Source: Streptomyces mutabilis (GTDB taxonomy: Bacteria; Actinomycetota; Actinomycetes; Streptomycetales; Streptomycetaceae). Taken from it: a DNA stretch of 64,000 bases. The stretch spans positions 248,001-312,000 of the forward strand of contig NZ_BMTT01000001.1 in NCBI RefSeq assembly GCF_014649815.1, given 5' to 3'. Below are positions 47,332 through 56,728 of this stretch, one piece after another. The position numbers and the translations under genes were made by a program. Positions within the stretch are counted from its first letter, which is position 1. Each line of letters begins with the position of its first letter. The notes beneath the pieces were generated by a model. That model had not been told where the DNA came from. It searched no databases and saw only the letters and a program-made list of their open reading frames with translations.

Positions 47332-47698
47332 GAGCCCACTCCACGAGCTGGGTGAGCATCGCCTTCGTCAGCGAGTAAGGCTCGGTGCCCAGGTCGGGCC
47401 GGGCCAGCGCGGCGCGCTCCAGCGCCTCCGGGTCGATCGCGTCGAGGAACACGGCCGCCGCGGGGCCGGGGTCAGGGAGGTCGGCCACCGCGACGCGGGC
47501 CAGCCCAGACCACTGGGTGTCGCCACGGTCCGCGACGTGCAGCAGAACCTCCGGCCGTTCCCCGGCGAAGTGGCTGACCGAGTACGCCTTGACGGCGCTC
47601 GGATCGATTCGCGTGCCGTCAATCTCGATGCCGGCCTGATCGCCCCGTGCCCTGATCTCCACGCGCCGGACGGTGGCCGTGTCGTTCGTCTGATCCAT
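47321..47698 (-). CDS. Hypothetical connector-region protein
   Basis: This 125-residue protein: RRVEIRARGDQAGIEIDGTR, VKAYSVSHFAGERPEVLLHV and a C-terminal helix LTKAMLTQLVEWAHGL. Beta-rich front half. It overlaps the DUF6093-like gene and is the last recognisable phage gene to the right; the expected capsid and portal genes do not follow. Confidence 0.7.
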   Translation of the reverse strand: MDQTNDTATVRRVEIRARGDQAGIEIDGTRIDPSAVKAYSVSHFAGERPEVLLHVADRGDTQWSGLARVAVADLPDPGPAAAVFLDAIDPEALERAALARPDLGTEPYSLTKAMLTQLVEWAHGL

Positions 47699-47746
47699 TC
47701 AGCCGACGCTAACGCCGCTGTCGGACGTGGTGGGCGCACCATCTGG

Positions 47747-48754
47747 TCACTGCCCGAAAGGACTGTTTCCTATTTCGTGGCGACTCACCACTTCTTGCTC
47801 GATGCGAGCGGCGACTGCGGGCCACTGCACGGGAAGCCCCGCAACGGCCGTCCAGTAGCGGTGGGACGATCGAACTGCGACGCTCACTCCCAGGCGAACC
47901 GTCTCTGGCTTGAGCGCCGCAAGGACGCGTCGGGTTATCCCTCCTGCGCCCCTCGGGGCGGGCATGATGCCGTTTCCAAGGAGGAGTGTCGCCGTACGCA
48001 GAGCGTCAAGGGTTGCGGGAGGCGCTGCATCAACAAGGGGACCGAAGACAAGCTCATGCCACTTTCGACGAGTTCGGGCCCAGGCCAACCGCTCAAGGCC
48101 TGTTCCTAGATCTACGGCCATGCACCGAGGGTCCTTGGCGTTCCAGAGGAGGACAATGTCACCCAAGGTCAGGTCCAAGTGCCGGAACCGCAGGGTTATT
48201 CCTTCGACTTGACTTCGCCTCCACACCCGCAAGTGCCCGTAGACGCTTATATGCCGAGCGTGGAAACCGAGTTGAGAGAGCACCGACAGCCAGGCGTCCA
48301 AAACTTGCCCGTACTCGTCAATATGCCCTACGGGCTGGACGCACGAGACGTTGACGAATGATGTGAGAAATCCGTCGCAGAGCTCTCCGGACGCAGAGCG
48401 TTGCCCGGTGAATCGGACCACTGGTTGAGGAATGAAGCCGCGTCTATAGGTTATAGGACGCCCCTCCTTGAGGAGCGGGTCAAGTGCTTGGACGGCAGAG
48501 ATGGTCAGTTCGGTTTCGCGGCCCCATCGGAGGGGGAGGCATGCGTCCCGGAGGAAGCCTTGAGCGGCGAAGGCGTGTTCGAGAGTGCCGAGCAGTTGCT
48601 CCCAGGACAGTGGCCCGCGAGGCGGGCGGTACGGGGAGTCGCGATGGGGATGCTTGACCTCCAGCGTGTCCCCATCCTGGTAGAACTCCCAATGAGCGCC
48701 TAACGCTCGGCGAAGCACCCCTGGAATCCGTAGGCCAAGCTCCCTACTCAACAT
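47747..48754 (-). CDS. Alanyl-tRNA-synthetase-like class II catalytic-domain protein
   Basis: This 335-residue protein contains CDGFLTSFVNVSCVQPVG, WLSVLSQLGFHARHISVYG, and AVDLGTGLERLAWARTRRKW, which resemble the class II core of AlaRS, especially its motif 3 (DTGMGLERLA). The anticodon/tRNA-recognition, editing and C-Ala domains of AlaRS are missing, and motif 2 is not clear. It may activate an amino acid for a non-ribosomal use. It is the last gene of a seven-gene operon and overlaps the glycosyltransferase stop by 7 bp. Confidence 0.6.
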   Translation of the reverse strand: MLSRELGLRIPGVLRRALGAHWEFYQDGDTLEVKHPHRDSPYRPPRGPLSWEQLLGTLEHAFAAQGFLRDACLPLRWGRETELTISAVQALDPLLKEGRPITYRRGFIPQPVVRFTGQRSASGELCDGFLTSFVNVSCVQPVGHIDEYGQVLDAWLSVLSQLGFHARHISVYGHLRVWRRSQVEGITLRFRHLDLTLGDIVLLWNAKDPRCMAVDLGTGLERLAWARTRRKWHELVFGPLVDAAPPATLDALRTATLLLGNGIMPAPRGAGGITRRVLAALKPETVRLGVSVAVRSSHRYWTAVAGLPVQWPAVAARIEQEVVSRHEIGNSPFGQ

Positions 48755-49767
48755 GGCCGAGCCGCCATGGCCTCGAAGTGCCGCGCGGGATCGAATCGCT
48801 GTTGTCCGATCGCCTGCACCCGACTGTGATCGCGCGGCTCAGTCTCTTCGATAGCCTCGGCCAGTCGGCGGGCTGCGGTCTCGTCGTCCTCTTCGGGACT
48901 GACGACCGCGACCACGCCGGTATCACCGCACAATGCTGCCTCGGCACAAGTCCCTTCGCGCCAAACCAGTGCGGCGATGGGCGTGCCGGCTCGTAGGGAC
49001 TCACCGAACACCGCCGCTCCCGCCTCCACATAGTTCCGCGCGTATGTGTAGACGAACACCGACGCGTCGCGGATGGCGGCGGTCTTGGCGGGGCCGCCGA
49101 GTTCACCCACCCACTCGACGTGATCTGCAGCGAAGAGCTTGTTCCGACGAACATATTCCTCGTCGAAGACCGGTCCGACGATTCGGATGCGGCGGCCGAG
49201 AATCTCCGCCGCCCTCACGGCGAGGTGCGGAGCCTTCTCCTCATCTATTCGTCCGAGCCACACGAGGTCCCGACCCCGAACGGCTCGCGGTTCGTCCTCC
49301 TGGAGCCCCAAGTGAACGGCGAGTTCGGGGATCGGTTGGTGTGCGGCGTACCGCTCGATCATTTCGGACGAGTAGCAGTACAGCCGTGACCGCTTGCCGT
49401 CGAACGCGGTGGCGGTGTGCTGGAAGACGGGAGAGTGCTGGAACGTGGCCACATCGCAGTCCAACTCGTCCCAGGTGCGAGTCCACGTAGCCAGCGAGGG
49501 GTATTCGTGGCCGACGACGAGGAGGTCGTAGCCGGTGTCTCGGAGGTCGCGCTCGGCCAGAGATCCGGCGGTGACGTCTTCGAGACGGACCGGCTTACGG
49601 ACCCATTCGGATTCGAGGTCCGGGAGCCAGCCCGGACCAAGGAGGTGTACGTCGGCGCCTGCGGCACGGGCGCCTACCGCGACCGCCCACAGCCATCGTT
49701 CGATCCCGCCGTATCCGGCAGGGGGAAAAGCGTAGCTACCAGGAAAGTCGCAGACGCCGACGAGCAC
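48748..49767 (-). CDS. GT4-family glycosyltransferase
   Basis: This 339-residue protein starts at GTG (49767) with GGAGG six bases upstream; the start shares a base with the SerRS stop. VGVCDFPGSYAFPPAGYGG carries the N-terminal nucleotide-independent turn; LVWLGRIDEEKAPHLAVRAA and FGESLRAGTPIAALVW form the donor-binding C-domain with the usual Glu. No membrane segment. It probably transfers a sugar from a nucleotide donor to the product of this operon. Confidence 0.85.
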   Translation of the reverse strand: MLVGVCDFPGSYAFPPAGYGGIERWLWAVAVGARAAGADVHLLGPGWLPDLESEWVRKPVRLEDVTAGSLAERDLRDTGYDLLVVGHEYPSLATWTRTWDELDCDVATFQHSPVFQHTATAFDGKRSRLYCYSSEMIERYAAHQPIPELAVHLGLQEDEPRAVRGRDLVWLGRIDEEKAPHLAVRAAEILGRRIRIVGPVFDEEYVRRNKLFAADHVEWVGELGGPAKTAAIRDASVFVYTYARNYVEAGAAVFGESLRAGTPIAALVWREGTCAEAALCGDTGVVAVVSPEEDDETAARRLAEAIEETEPRDHSRVQAIGQQRFDPARHFEAMAARPC

Positions 49768-51059
49768 TATGCCTCCGGTGTTCCGTCCGCCGAAATCCGG
49801 CGGAAGCCGAGGTATGGGACGAGGGATTCGGGCAGGAGGATGGAGCCGTCCTGCTGCTGGCACTGCTCGAGGAGAGCAGCCAGGGTGCGGCCGATAGGCA
49901 GTCCGGAGCCGTTGAGGGTGGCGACGAGCTTGGGCTTGCCGTCCTCGCCGCGTGTCCGGATGTTCGCCCGGCGGGCTTGGAAGGTGCCGAAGTTCGAGAC
50001 CGACGAGATTTCGCGGTACGTGTTCTGGCTCGGGATCCAGACCTCGATGTCGTAGGTGAGCTGGGCTGAGAAGCCCGTGTCGCCGGCGGCCAGCTTGATG
50101 ACGCGGTAGGCGAGGCCGAGTTCCTTCAGGCACGCCTCGGCATGGCCGATCATCTTCTCCAGCTCGGCGTCGGCGTCCGCCGGGTCGACGATGCGAACGA
50201 TCTCGACCTTGGCGAACTGGTGCTGGCGGATCAGTCCACGGGTATCGCGGCCATACGAGCCCGCCTCCGACCGGAAGCACGGGGTGTGCGCGGTGAATGC
50301 GAGCGGCAGCTCTGCCGGGGGGATGATCTCATCGGCGTAGAGGTTGGTCAGCGGAACCTCGGCCGTCGGGATGAGGAACAGTTCGCGATCGGCGACACCG
50401 GTCTTGAACAGGTCCTCCTCGAACTTCGGGAGCTGGCCGGTCCCGGTCATGGTCTTGCGAGTGACGAGATAGGGCACCGCGTATTCGACGTAGCCATGCC
50501 GACGCGTGTGGAGGTCGAGGAAGAGCGTAGCCAGGGCACGCTCCAGAGCGGCACCAGCGCCACGAGAGACCGCGAAGCGCGGTCCGGACAGCTTCGTGGC
50601 CCGGCCGAAGTCGAGGATGCCGGTGGCCTCGCCCAGATCAACGTGGTCCTTCGGTTCGAACGCGAACGCGGGGGGCGTGCCGACGCGCCGGATCTCGACC
50701 GCGAACTCCTCGGAGTCGCCATCGGGGGCCGAGTCGTCCGGCAGGTTCGGGATGCTCAGGAGCAGGTCACGGAGCTGGGCCTCGATTTGCTCTTGGTCGG
50801 CCTCGATCTCTCGGATTTGCTCCTTGATCTCGCGGGCGCGCTCCTTGAGCTTGGTGATGTCGCCGCCCTGCTTGGCCGTCTGCTGGACCTCGCTCGCCAC
50901 CCGCTTGGACTCTGCCCGCAGCTCGTCGGCCGAGCGGATGTTCTGGTTGCGCCGAGAGTGGAGGGACTCCAGCTCGGACAGGTCCAGGGTGTAGCCGCGA
51001 CGAGCGAGCCGACGAACCGCTTCGGCACCCATGTCGATCAGGGCGCGGGCATCATGCAT
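49767..51059 (-). CDS. serS: Seryl-tRNA synthetase (second copy presumed)
   Basis: The 430-residue protein has the N-terminal coiled-coil arm (ELRAESKRVASEVQQTAKQG, LKERAREIKEQIREIEADQE), class II motif 2 as CFRSEAGSYGRDTRG and motif 3 as NGSGLPIGRTLAALLE, so it looks fully active. It charges tRNA-Ser with serine. A Streptomyces genome has a housekeeping serS elsewhere, so this operon-embedded copy likely supplies Ser-tRNA to a pathway or provides resistance to a SerRS inhibitor. No T-box is seen upstream. It overlaps the next start. Confidence 0.93.
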   Translation of the reverse strand: MHDARALIDMGAEAVRRLARRGYTLDLSELESLHSRRNQNIRSADELRAESKRVASEVQQTAKQGGDITKLKERAREIKEQIREIEADQEQIEAQLRDLLLSIPNLPDDSAPDGDSEEFAVEIRRVGTPPAFAFEPKDHVDLGEATGILDFGRATKLSGPRFAVSRGAGAALERALATLFLDLHTRRHGYVEYAVPYLVTRKTMTGTGQLPKFEEDLFKTGVADRELFLIPTAEVPLTNLYADEIIPPAELPLAFTAHTPCFRSEAGSYGRDTRGLIRQHQFAKVEIVRIVDPADADAELEKMIGHAEACLKELGLAYRVIKLAAGDTGFSAQLTYDIEVWIPSQNTYREISSVSNFGTFQARRANIRTRGEDGKPKLVATLNGSGLPIGRTLAALLEQCQQQDGSILLPESLVPYLGFRRISADGTPEA

Positions 51060-51131
51060 GAGGGGTCCTTCTCCTCCGGGAAGTGAGCTATTGCTCCGAC
51101 GGTAGCAACTGCCGAGATGGCGCTGCCCCGC

Positions 51132-51761
51132 TTATATAGCCGCGTCACCCCCTTCCCCGAGGTCTCTGCGAGACTCCATAGCAAGATCAGATAGAAGATC
51201 CTCGATCCAGACGGTGAGCGTGTCGTCCGCAACGTCGAGCGGCTGGACGCACGGGGCCTCAGAGAAGTGCAGAGGCATCGCCTCGCCCCCGGACCGGTCA
51301 CGCTGCCAGAGCAGCACGGACAGCAGCAGACCGTGGCACACCACGAGGCGAGGCCCAGGGACAGCTAGGCAGTCCCGCAGCCCGAGGAGCATCCTGCGGA
51401 TCCCTTCCCGCTGGGATTCTGCAGCGCCTGACGGACGCCTCCATGCACCATGGTGATCAAGCCAATCACCGTATGTGAGCCAAGGACCGCCTTCGAAGTC
51501 GCCGTAATCCAGTTCGTTCAGCCTGGCCTCGACAACCAGCTCGGCGGCGGGGACACCGGTGAGCAGGACCGCGGTCTGCTGGGCTCGCGGGAAGCCGCTG
51601 GCGATCCATGTTTTCGTGCTGTGAAGCGGAAGCACGGCCCAGGCTCGCTGGCACGATCGGATTCCCTCTGCGCTGAGCTCGACCGGAACGGAGGGGTCCC
51701 CATTGACGAGGTACTTCATGCTGTACTCGGTCTGACCGTGGCGGACGATGTGCGTCCTCAT
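51132..51761 (-). CDS. Histidine phosphatase superfamily protein
   Basis: This 209-residue protein has the catalytic RHG motif in THIVRHGQTEYSMKYLVNG (HIVRHGQTE), GFPRAQQTAVLL with the second Arg, NELDYGDFEGG with the Glu, and LVVCHGLLLSVLL with the second His. All core residues of the phosphoglycerate-mutase-like fold are present. Likely a small-molecule phosphatase, perhaps undoing kinase steps of the same operon. It overlaps the upstream kinase by 4 bp. Confidence 0.9.
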   Translation of the reverse strand: MRTHIVRHGQTEYSMKYLVNGDPSVPVELSAEGIRSCQRAWAVLPLHSTKTWIASGFPRAQQTAVLLTGVPAAELVVEARLNELDYGDFEGGPWLTYGDWLDHHGAWRRPSGAAESQREGIRRMLLGLRDCLAVPGPRLVVCHGLLLSVLLWQRDRSGGEAMPLHFSEAPCVQPLDVADDTLTVWIEDLLSDLAMESRRDLGEGGDAAI

Positions 51762-52684
51762 CCGTCGCTCCCTGAGCCTCGGGCGGATAAGAAGGAGAGA
51801 AGCTCCAACATCTGGGGTGCTCGCGGATCATCGGTGTCCACGTAGTAGAGGAGGCCGTCCAAGGACAGCAACCTGCACCATGGGGCGATCACCGGCACCG
51901 GGATGCGGGAGACTCTGGACGCCGTCGCGAGCCGTACGTTCGTCTCACGACCGAGGTCGTAGTAGACGGTCCAAAAGGCCCAATCGAACACCGCGTCTCC
52001 GACCATGGGCACCGGGTCGATCAGCCGCGGATGCCCGGTGCTGTCGAACGCCACGTTCTCGCGATACATGTCCCCGTGCAGCACGGTGGGCTGACCTGTG
52101 CCTTCCACGAGTCTGTGAATCGCTCGGAACTCGTGGTCGGCGAACGGCTGCCAGGAACCGAGATCGAGACTTCGCACCCGTTTCTCGATCCTCGGGAAGA
52201 CCTCGAAACGCAGGTAGTCACCGAGGAGGGGGAGGTGACCGGTGAGGGGTCTGACCCGTCCGAGAGTGTGCAGCCCTTGCAGTGCGGCAGCCACGACTTG
52301 TGTCTCCCGCTGGCGCCAACTGGAACCTCCCGGACGACCGCCCACCATTTCCAGAACGGCCACCGCCATGTCGTCGTCGGCCTCAACGACGTCCGCCGTC
52401 GGCCCGCCGGCCCACAACCGCAACGCTCGAATCTCGTGGCGGTAGCGGGCCGGGTCCACCCAAGCCTTGACGATCAGCGGACGCCCGTCGAGGGCCGTGG
52501 CCGTCACGATCACCGAGGCGTGTCCGGCGTCGTGGTACCCGCCGAGGGAGAGCTGCCAGCATTCCGCTACCTGCCTCAGCACGCACGGAACGGCATCGAG
52601 CCATTCCTGAGCCTTCGGTCCATAGTGAGCGAGTAGCCGCCGTCGACATCCCGGGGGCACCTCGCCGAGCGTCCGCGTCGTCAT
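51758..52684 (-). CDS. Aminoglycoside-phosphotransferase-like kinase
   Basis: This 308-residue protein has a kinase fold with LIVKAWVDP (ATP Lys), VLHGDMYRENVAFD (catalytic loop) and LIDPVPMVGD (metal-binding Asp). The overall layout resembles APH-family enzymes that phosphorylate antibiotics, choline or sugars. Within this operon it may act in synthesis or self-protection. It overlaps both neighbours by 1-4 bp. Confidence 0.85.
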   Translation of the reverse strand: MTTRTLGEVPPGCRRRLLAHYGPKAQEWLDAVPCVLRQVAECWQLSLGGYHDAGHASVIVTATALDGRPLIVKAWVDPARYRHEIRALRLWAGGPTADVVEADDDMAVAVLEMVGGRPGGSSWRQRETQVVAAALQGLHTLGRVRPLTGHLPLLGDYLRFEVFPRIEKRVRSLDLGSWQPFADHEFRAIHRLVEGTGQPTVLHGDMYRENVAFDSTGHPRLIDPVPMVGDAVFDWAFWTVYYDLGRETNVRLATASRVSRIPVPVIAPWCRLLSLDGLLYYVDTDDPRAPQMLELLSFLSARGSGSDG

Positions 52685-53934
52685 CAGCTCAGCACGACCC
52701 CATCGTGAACGAGCTCGTCGGTTAGGGCCGGGAACTCGTCCAGGGCCTCGGTGACGAGCGCCTGCACCTTGTCGATCTCGACCTCCCCCGCGGCGAGACG
52801 GACCAGGACGCGCCAGGGCTGGTCGAGCCTCTGCCCGGTGGTGCTCACCAGGTGCACCTCCGCGTGCTCTCCCGTGGCCTCGTTGAGCCGGCGGGCGAGC
52901 CGGAGGGCGGCGATGTTGTAGAGCTTGCCAACGTGGTAGACGGGGTTCTTACCGCTGGCTCCCTCCAGGTTCATCGGCCGCAGAGGCGTGATGAGTCCGT
53001 TGACGCGGTTCCCTCGGCCGACGACGCCCTCATCCCCGGACTCGATCGAGCTGCCGGTGTACGTCAGGTAGAGCTCGTCCTTCTCGGGCATGTCGCGGGC
53101 GTTGAGGCGGAAGTCCGCGTCCGCGCCGGGCAGCCTGCTGTCGGCGAGGCGATGGCACTCCGCGAGGACCGCCTCCGTGTTCTGGACGTACTCGGCCCGA
53201 CTCGCGACATGGCGGGACTTCTGGGGCACGCACAGCACGATGTCCGCGTGTTGGCCGTCCCAGTAGCCCATGAGCTTGACGTCCGAGCCGCACCACGGAT
53301 GGGCCCGCGTGAAGTCACTCTGTCCCGAGAAGTGATCCACCAGGTCGCGAACGAAGGTCTCGAATGGGCTCTCAGGGGCCCAACCCGTGCCGAGCGACGT
53401 GTCGTTCGAGAGACGCACCCGACGTTCGCGGAGGTCGTCGATCGACCGGGGGTTGAACCAGCGAGTCCGATCCGGAACGGCGTCTCCGGTGAGCACCGCA
53501 CCCGGGCTTGAGTTACTCGTGATGTTGTAGGCGATGTCGAGGTGGTCAGCCACCTCCGGCAGGCGCTCGGCGAAGAACGCCCTTACCTCCGCCTCGACGA
53601 TCTCGGTGACGGGGATGGTCTCTCCGCCGCACATGGGAGCCGCCCGCCCGTTGACCAGAACACGCACGGGAGAGGTCATCCGACCGCCGCTGTACCGGAC
53701 TTCACTCGCACCGCCGAGGAGCGCCAGCTTGTCGAAGTTGTGGTGCAGCACGGCGCCGAAGTGCTCCACCGTGTACCGGCTGTACGCGCGGGACAATCGC
53801 TCCGCGAGGTGGTCGGCGAGCGTGTCCGGGTGGCCGAGGCCCTTGCGCTCGACGATGGTCGTCGCGTCGGGAGGGATCACCCCCGCCTCGATCACTACGT
53901 GGCTGTTGCCGAAGGTCGCGGTGGTTCGTTGCAT
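52684..53934 (-). CDS. Archaeal-type S-adenosylmethionine synthetase
   Basis: This 416-residue protein matches the archaeal-type MAT family (PF01941), not the bacterial Met[61 protein letters not shown] and [16 protein letters not shown]. It makes SAM from methionine and ATP. The host has its own MetK, so an extra enzyme in this operon points to local SAM demand or to use of a methionine analogue. Horizontal transfer is likely. Confidence 0.93.
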   Translation of the reverse strand: MQRTTATFGNSHVVIEAGVIPPDATTIVERKGLGHPDTLADHLAERLSRAYSRYTVEHFGAVLHHNFDKLALLGGASEVRYSGGRMTSPVRVLVNGRAAPMCGGETIPVTEIVEAEVRAFFAERLPEVADHLDIAYNITSNSSPGAVLTGDAVPDRTRWFNPRSIDDLRERRVRLSNDTSLGTGWAPESPFETFVRDLVDHFSGQSDFTRAHPWCGSDVKLMGYWDGQHADIVLCVPQKSRHVASRAEYVQNTEAVLAECHRLADSRLPGADADFRLNARDMPEKDELYLTYTGSSIESGDEGVVGRGNRVNGLITPLRPMNLEGASGKNPVYHVGKLYNIAALRLARRLNEATGEHAEVHLVSTTGQRLDQPWRVLVRLAAGEVEIDKVQALVTEALDEFPALTDELVHDGVVLS

Positions 53935-54010
53935 GGCCTACTCCGATTTCGAAGGGTTGGAAAGGGACGTGCGGTCTCGCGGGCCTCGTTGGGCCGAGTT
54001 AGCGCCGTTC

Positions 54011-54973
54011 TCAGCGCGGGACACCAGCCGCGCGCAGGTGGGCGATCGTTCGAGCGAGTTCCGCGCAGGCTGCCGCGGGATCGTCCTCCGCGACGAGCTG
54101 ATAAAGGTCATGCGATGGCAGGAGCAGGATGTCTCCGGCTCTCCGTCGGTCGAGCCATAGGGCAAGACGCCAGGCCAACACCGCGCCAGGAACAGGAAGT
54201 TGGCTGATGAGCCCGACGGGGATTCGGTGGACTGGAACCGACGAATAGATCAGGTCGCGTATGAGGTGGAAGATCGCGTCGGCGTGATCGCTGGACGCTG
54301 GCCCTCGTCCGCTGGCCTCCCAGTCGAGAACGTGACGCCGGCTGCCGTCGAACAGGAGATGGTCCGGTTTGAGGTCACCGTGAAGGTAAACCGTTGGCAG
54401 GGCGTCGCAAGGCTTCAGAGAAGCCTCCAGCGACCCCCACCATGGCAGTCGTCGGCAGGCGAGAGACATCTGGTCGAGAAGGAAGCGACTGTTGCCTCTG
54501 TTCGCGTCACCCTTCTGCTGGGTCCAGCCGGCTCCGGGAGGCAGTGCGACGACTTGACTATGTAACCGCTCGGTCGTCGAGACAACGTGACAGAGGTAAT
54601 GCTGAATCCCCTTGGCCGTGTCGAATGAACAAGGCTTGCCGGGCACGGTCGACAGCACGGTCCAGGCATGGGTCTTCTGTTCACCAGTCGCCAGGACGCG
54701 GGGCACAGAGAACCCCCAGTCGGCGGCGAGAGTCAGAGCCTCGACCTCCCGGCGCCGCCTCTCGTGCGGGGAGACACAACGGTAGATCTTGAGCACGGAC
54801 CGGCCGTCGATGGCCCGGCGCGTGATCGAGTTGGGCTTGACCTTCGCCGGGCCGTAACCCCCGAGCTGACGCTGCAGGACTCCGAGGCGCGGAGGGCGGA
54901 ACGGCGTGTGCTCTTGCCCATCCGACACAGGCTGCTGCTCTGTCTCCGCGCTCTGCCCTGCACTACTCATCAT
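54011..54973 (-). CDS. Aminoglycoside-phosphotransferase-like kinase, second copy
   Basis: The 320-residue protein has LKIYRCVSPHERRRREVEAL (ATP Lys region), YLHGDLKPDHLLFDGS (catalytic loop) and VLDWEASGRGPASSDHADA (metal Asp). Only weakly similar to the other kinase of the operon, so not a recent duplicate. First gene of the operon; the divergent regulator starts 124 bp away. Substrate unknown. Confidence 0.82.
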   Translation of the reverse strand: MMSSAGQSAETEQQPVSDGQEHTPFRPPRLGVLQRQLGGYGPAKVKPNSITRRAIDGRSVLKIYRCVSPHERRRREVEALTLAADWGFSVPRVLATGEQKTHAWTVLSTVPGKPCSFDTAKGIQHYLCHVVSTTERLHSQVVALPPGAGWTQQKGDANRGNSRFLLDQMSLACRRLPWWGSLEASLKPCDALPTVYLHGDLKPDHLLFDGSRRHVLDWEASGRGPASSDHADAIFHLIRDLIYSSVPVHRIPVGLISQLPVPGAVLAWRLALWLDRRRAGDILLLPSHDLYQLVAEDDPAAACAELARTIAHLRAAGVPR

Positions 54974-55096
54974 GGTCTGGCCCTCCCAGCGGCTGGCTTG
55001 GCTGACAACTAGGCAACTTCAGAAGGGAGTTGCGCGGTACCGTGATCAGGGGTGTCGAAGGGTGTCGTTTCCGTTACCTCGGCCAGGGGGCGCTGC
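54974..55096. promoter_or_regulatory. Divergent promoter region of the synthetase operon and its regulator
   Basis: This 123-bp gap contains CAACTTC-AGAAG-GGAGTTG (CAACT/AGTTG inverted), the near-palindrome GCGCGGTACCGTG and the direct repeat GGGTGTCGAAGGGTGTCG. These are plausible operators for the regulator encoded at 55097. No promoter hexamers are certain. Confidence 0.45.
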
Positions 55097-56443
55097 ATGA
55101 CGAACGATCGGCTTGCGAGTTGGCTCGACCGCTCAGGACTGAGTCGTGGCGAGTTGGCGCGACGCGTGAAGGCCAAGGCGTTGCTGTGGAACGAGCCCCA
55201 TGTCGCCACCAGCACGACGCGGGTCCGCTTCTGGATCGAAGGACAGATTCCGCGCCAGCCGTTGCCCGACATCATCGCGGCGGTCTTCTCGGATCACTTC
55301 GGATACCGGGTCACAACGTATGATCTCGGGCTCGGGGAAGGCGCAGGCGCTGAACGCGCGCTCGTGTACAACTCTTCCTACGCGGCTACCGTGGAGGTTG
55401 TCGCAGACCTCGGGAGAGCTGACGTGGATCGACGTAACTTCCTTGCAGGCGTGCCGTTCGCAGCCCTTGCCGGTGTAGGGCCATCGCGCGACTGGCTGAT
55501 GAACACCCTCGACCAGAGTCCAGAGCCCGGCCCCCGCGTACGTCTTGAGGACGTGACGGCGGTGAGGAACATGTTCGGCGAGTTCCAGAAGATGGACGTA
55601 CTTCAAGGAGGCGGTTCCGGTCGCCTGATCCTCGCCGAGTACATGAACCAGCACGTCTACCCTCTGCTCCGTCGCACCTACAGCGATGACGTGCGGCGGG
55701 CACTCTGCGAAGCGGCGGCCGAGCAGACGTACCTTCTCGGGTGGATGGCCTACGACAACGGCGAACACGGCGTAGCCCAGAGGTATCTGATCCAGTCCTT
55801 GCGTCTCGCGGAGGAATCCGGCAACGCGGCCTTGGGCTCCCACGTGCTCGCGGGTATGGCCGACCAGGCAACCCTTCTCGGAGATCCCGCCGAAGGACGG
55901 CGCCTGGCCCAGGCGGGGCGTCTCGGCCTGACCCACGCGAACTCGCCGGCCTGCCTCGCGGACCTCTGGTGCCTGGAGGCGCGCGCGCTCGCACTGCTCG
56001 GAGACAAGACCGCGGCGACTCGGGCCGTGGTCGAGTCGGAGAAGGCGTACGCGAACGCGCGGCTGAATGAGGAGCCGGAGTGGGCGGCGTTCATCGATCC
56101 GGCCTACCTGCACGGCGAGCACGCCAATACGTTCCGGGACCTTGGGGACGCGGCTTCCGCGGACGAGCACGCCCGCAGGTCCATTGACCATGCCAGGAGC
56201 CAGAAACGCGCTCGACGTGGGGCCATGTCGCAAGCCGCTCTTGCCGTCTCTCACTTGCAGAGGAACGACCTCGAAGCGGCCTACGCGGCCGGTGTTCGCA
56301 CTTTGAACTTGACCCAGCAGGTGAGGTCCTCGCGTGCCGTAGAGGCCGTGCATGACCTTCAACGACGCATGCGACCCTTCGGCAGTCATCGGCTCGTGGC
56401 CGACTTCAACGAGCGGGCCAGGGAGCTCACCGCAGCAGCGTAG
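55097..56443 (+). CDS. Cluster-linked transcriptional regulator with helix-turn-helix and TPR-like repeats
   Basis: This 448-residue protein starts MTNDRLASWLDRSGLSRGEL, a Cro/CI-like helix-turn-helix (SRGELARRVKAKALLW), followed by a linker with RRNFLAG and a long helical region with repeats (YLLGWMAYDNGEHGVAQRYL, LADLWCLEARALALLGDKTA) typical of TPR regulators in Streptomyces. ATG at 55097 has AGGGGGCG upstream. Divergent to the seven-gene operon and probably controls it. Confidence 0.8.
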   Translation: MTNDRLASWLDRSGLSRGELARRVKAKALLWNEPHVATSTTRVRFWIEGQIPRQPLPDIIAAVFSDHFGYRVTTYDLGLGEGAGAERALVYNSSYAATVEVVADLGRADVDRRNFLAGVPFAALAGVGPSRDWLMNTLDQSPEPGPRVRLEDVTAVRNMFGEFQKMDVLQGGGSGRLILAEYMNQHVYPLLRRTYSDDVRRALCEAAAEQTYLLGWMAYDNGEHGVAQRYLIQSLRLAEESGNAALGSHVLAGMADQATLLGDPAEGRRLAQAGRLGLTHANSPACLADLWCLEARALALLGDKTAATRAVVESEKAYANARLNEEPEWAAFIDPAYLHGEHANTFRDLGDAASADEHARRSIDHARSQKRARRGAMSQAALAVSHLQRNDLEAAYAAGVRTLNLTQQVRSSRAVEAVHDLQRRMRPFGSHRLVADFNERARELTAAA

Positions 56444-56728
56444 TGACGAGGCGGGCGCTGCGCTTGGGACGGGGGCGCGGACGAACTCGTCGATGAGGGG
56501 ACGCACGTCCTCGAGCAGCGCATGGTGAGGCTCCATCGGTTAATCGCCATTGGAGGGCGAGGGGCTTGCAACGGTCACGTCGGTGTGACCATGACAGCGG
56601 TCCGGAGGCGTGCGAAGTATCACGAGCGGTTACCGAAGCTGCTCATCAGCCGTTCATGGCCGAAGGGCCTGACTTTTCAACATCCGCTTTCACATGCGTT
56701 CATGAGAGGCTGACCTAGGCTCCGGATC

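Noticed and set aside
51060-51131. T-box upstream of serS
   Set aside because: Only 72 bp to the upstream gene, and no TGGNACCGCG sequence or stem I.
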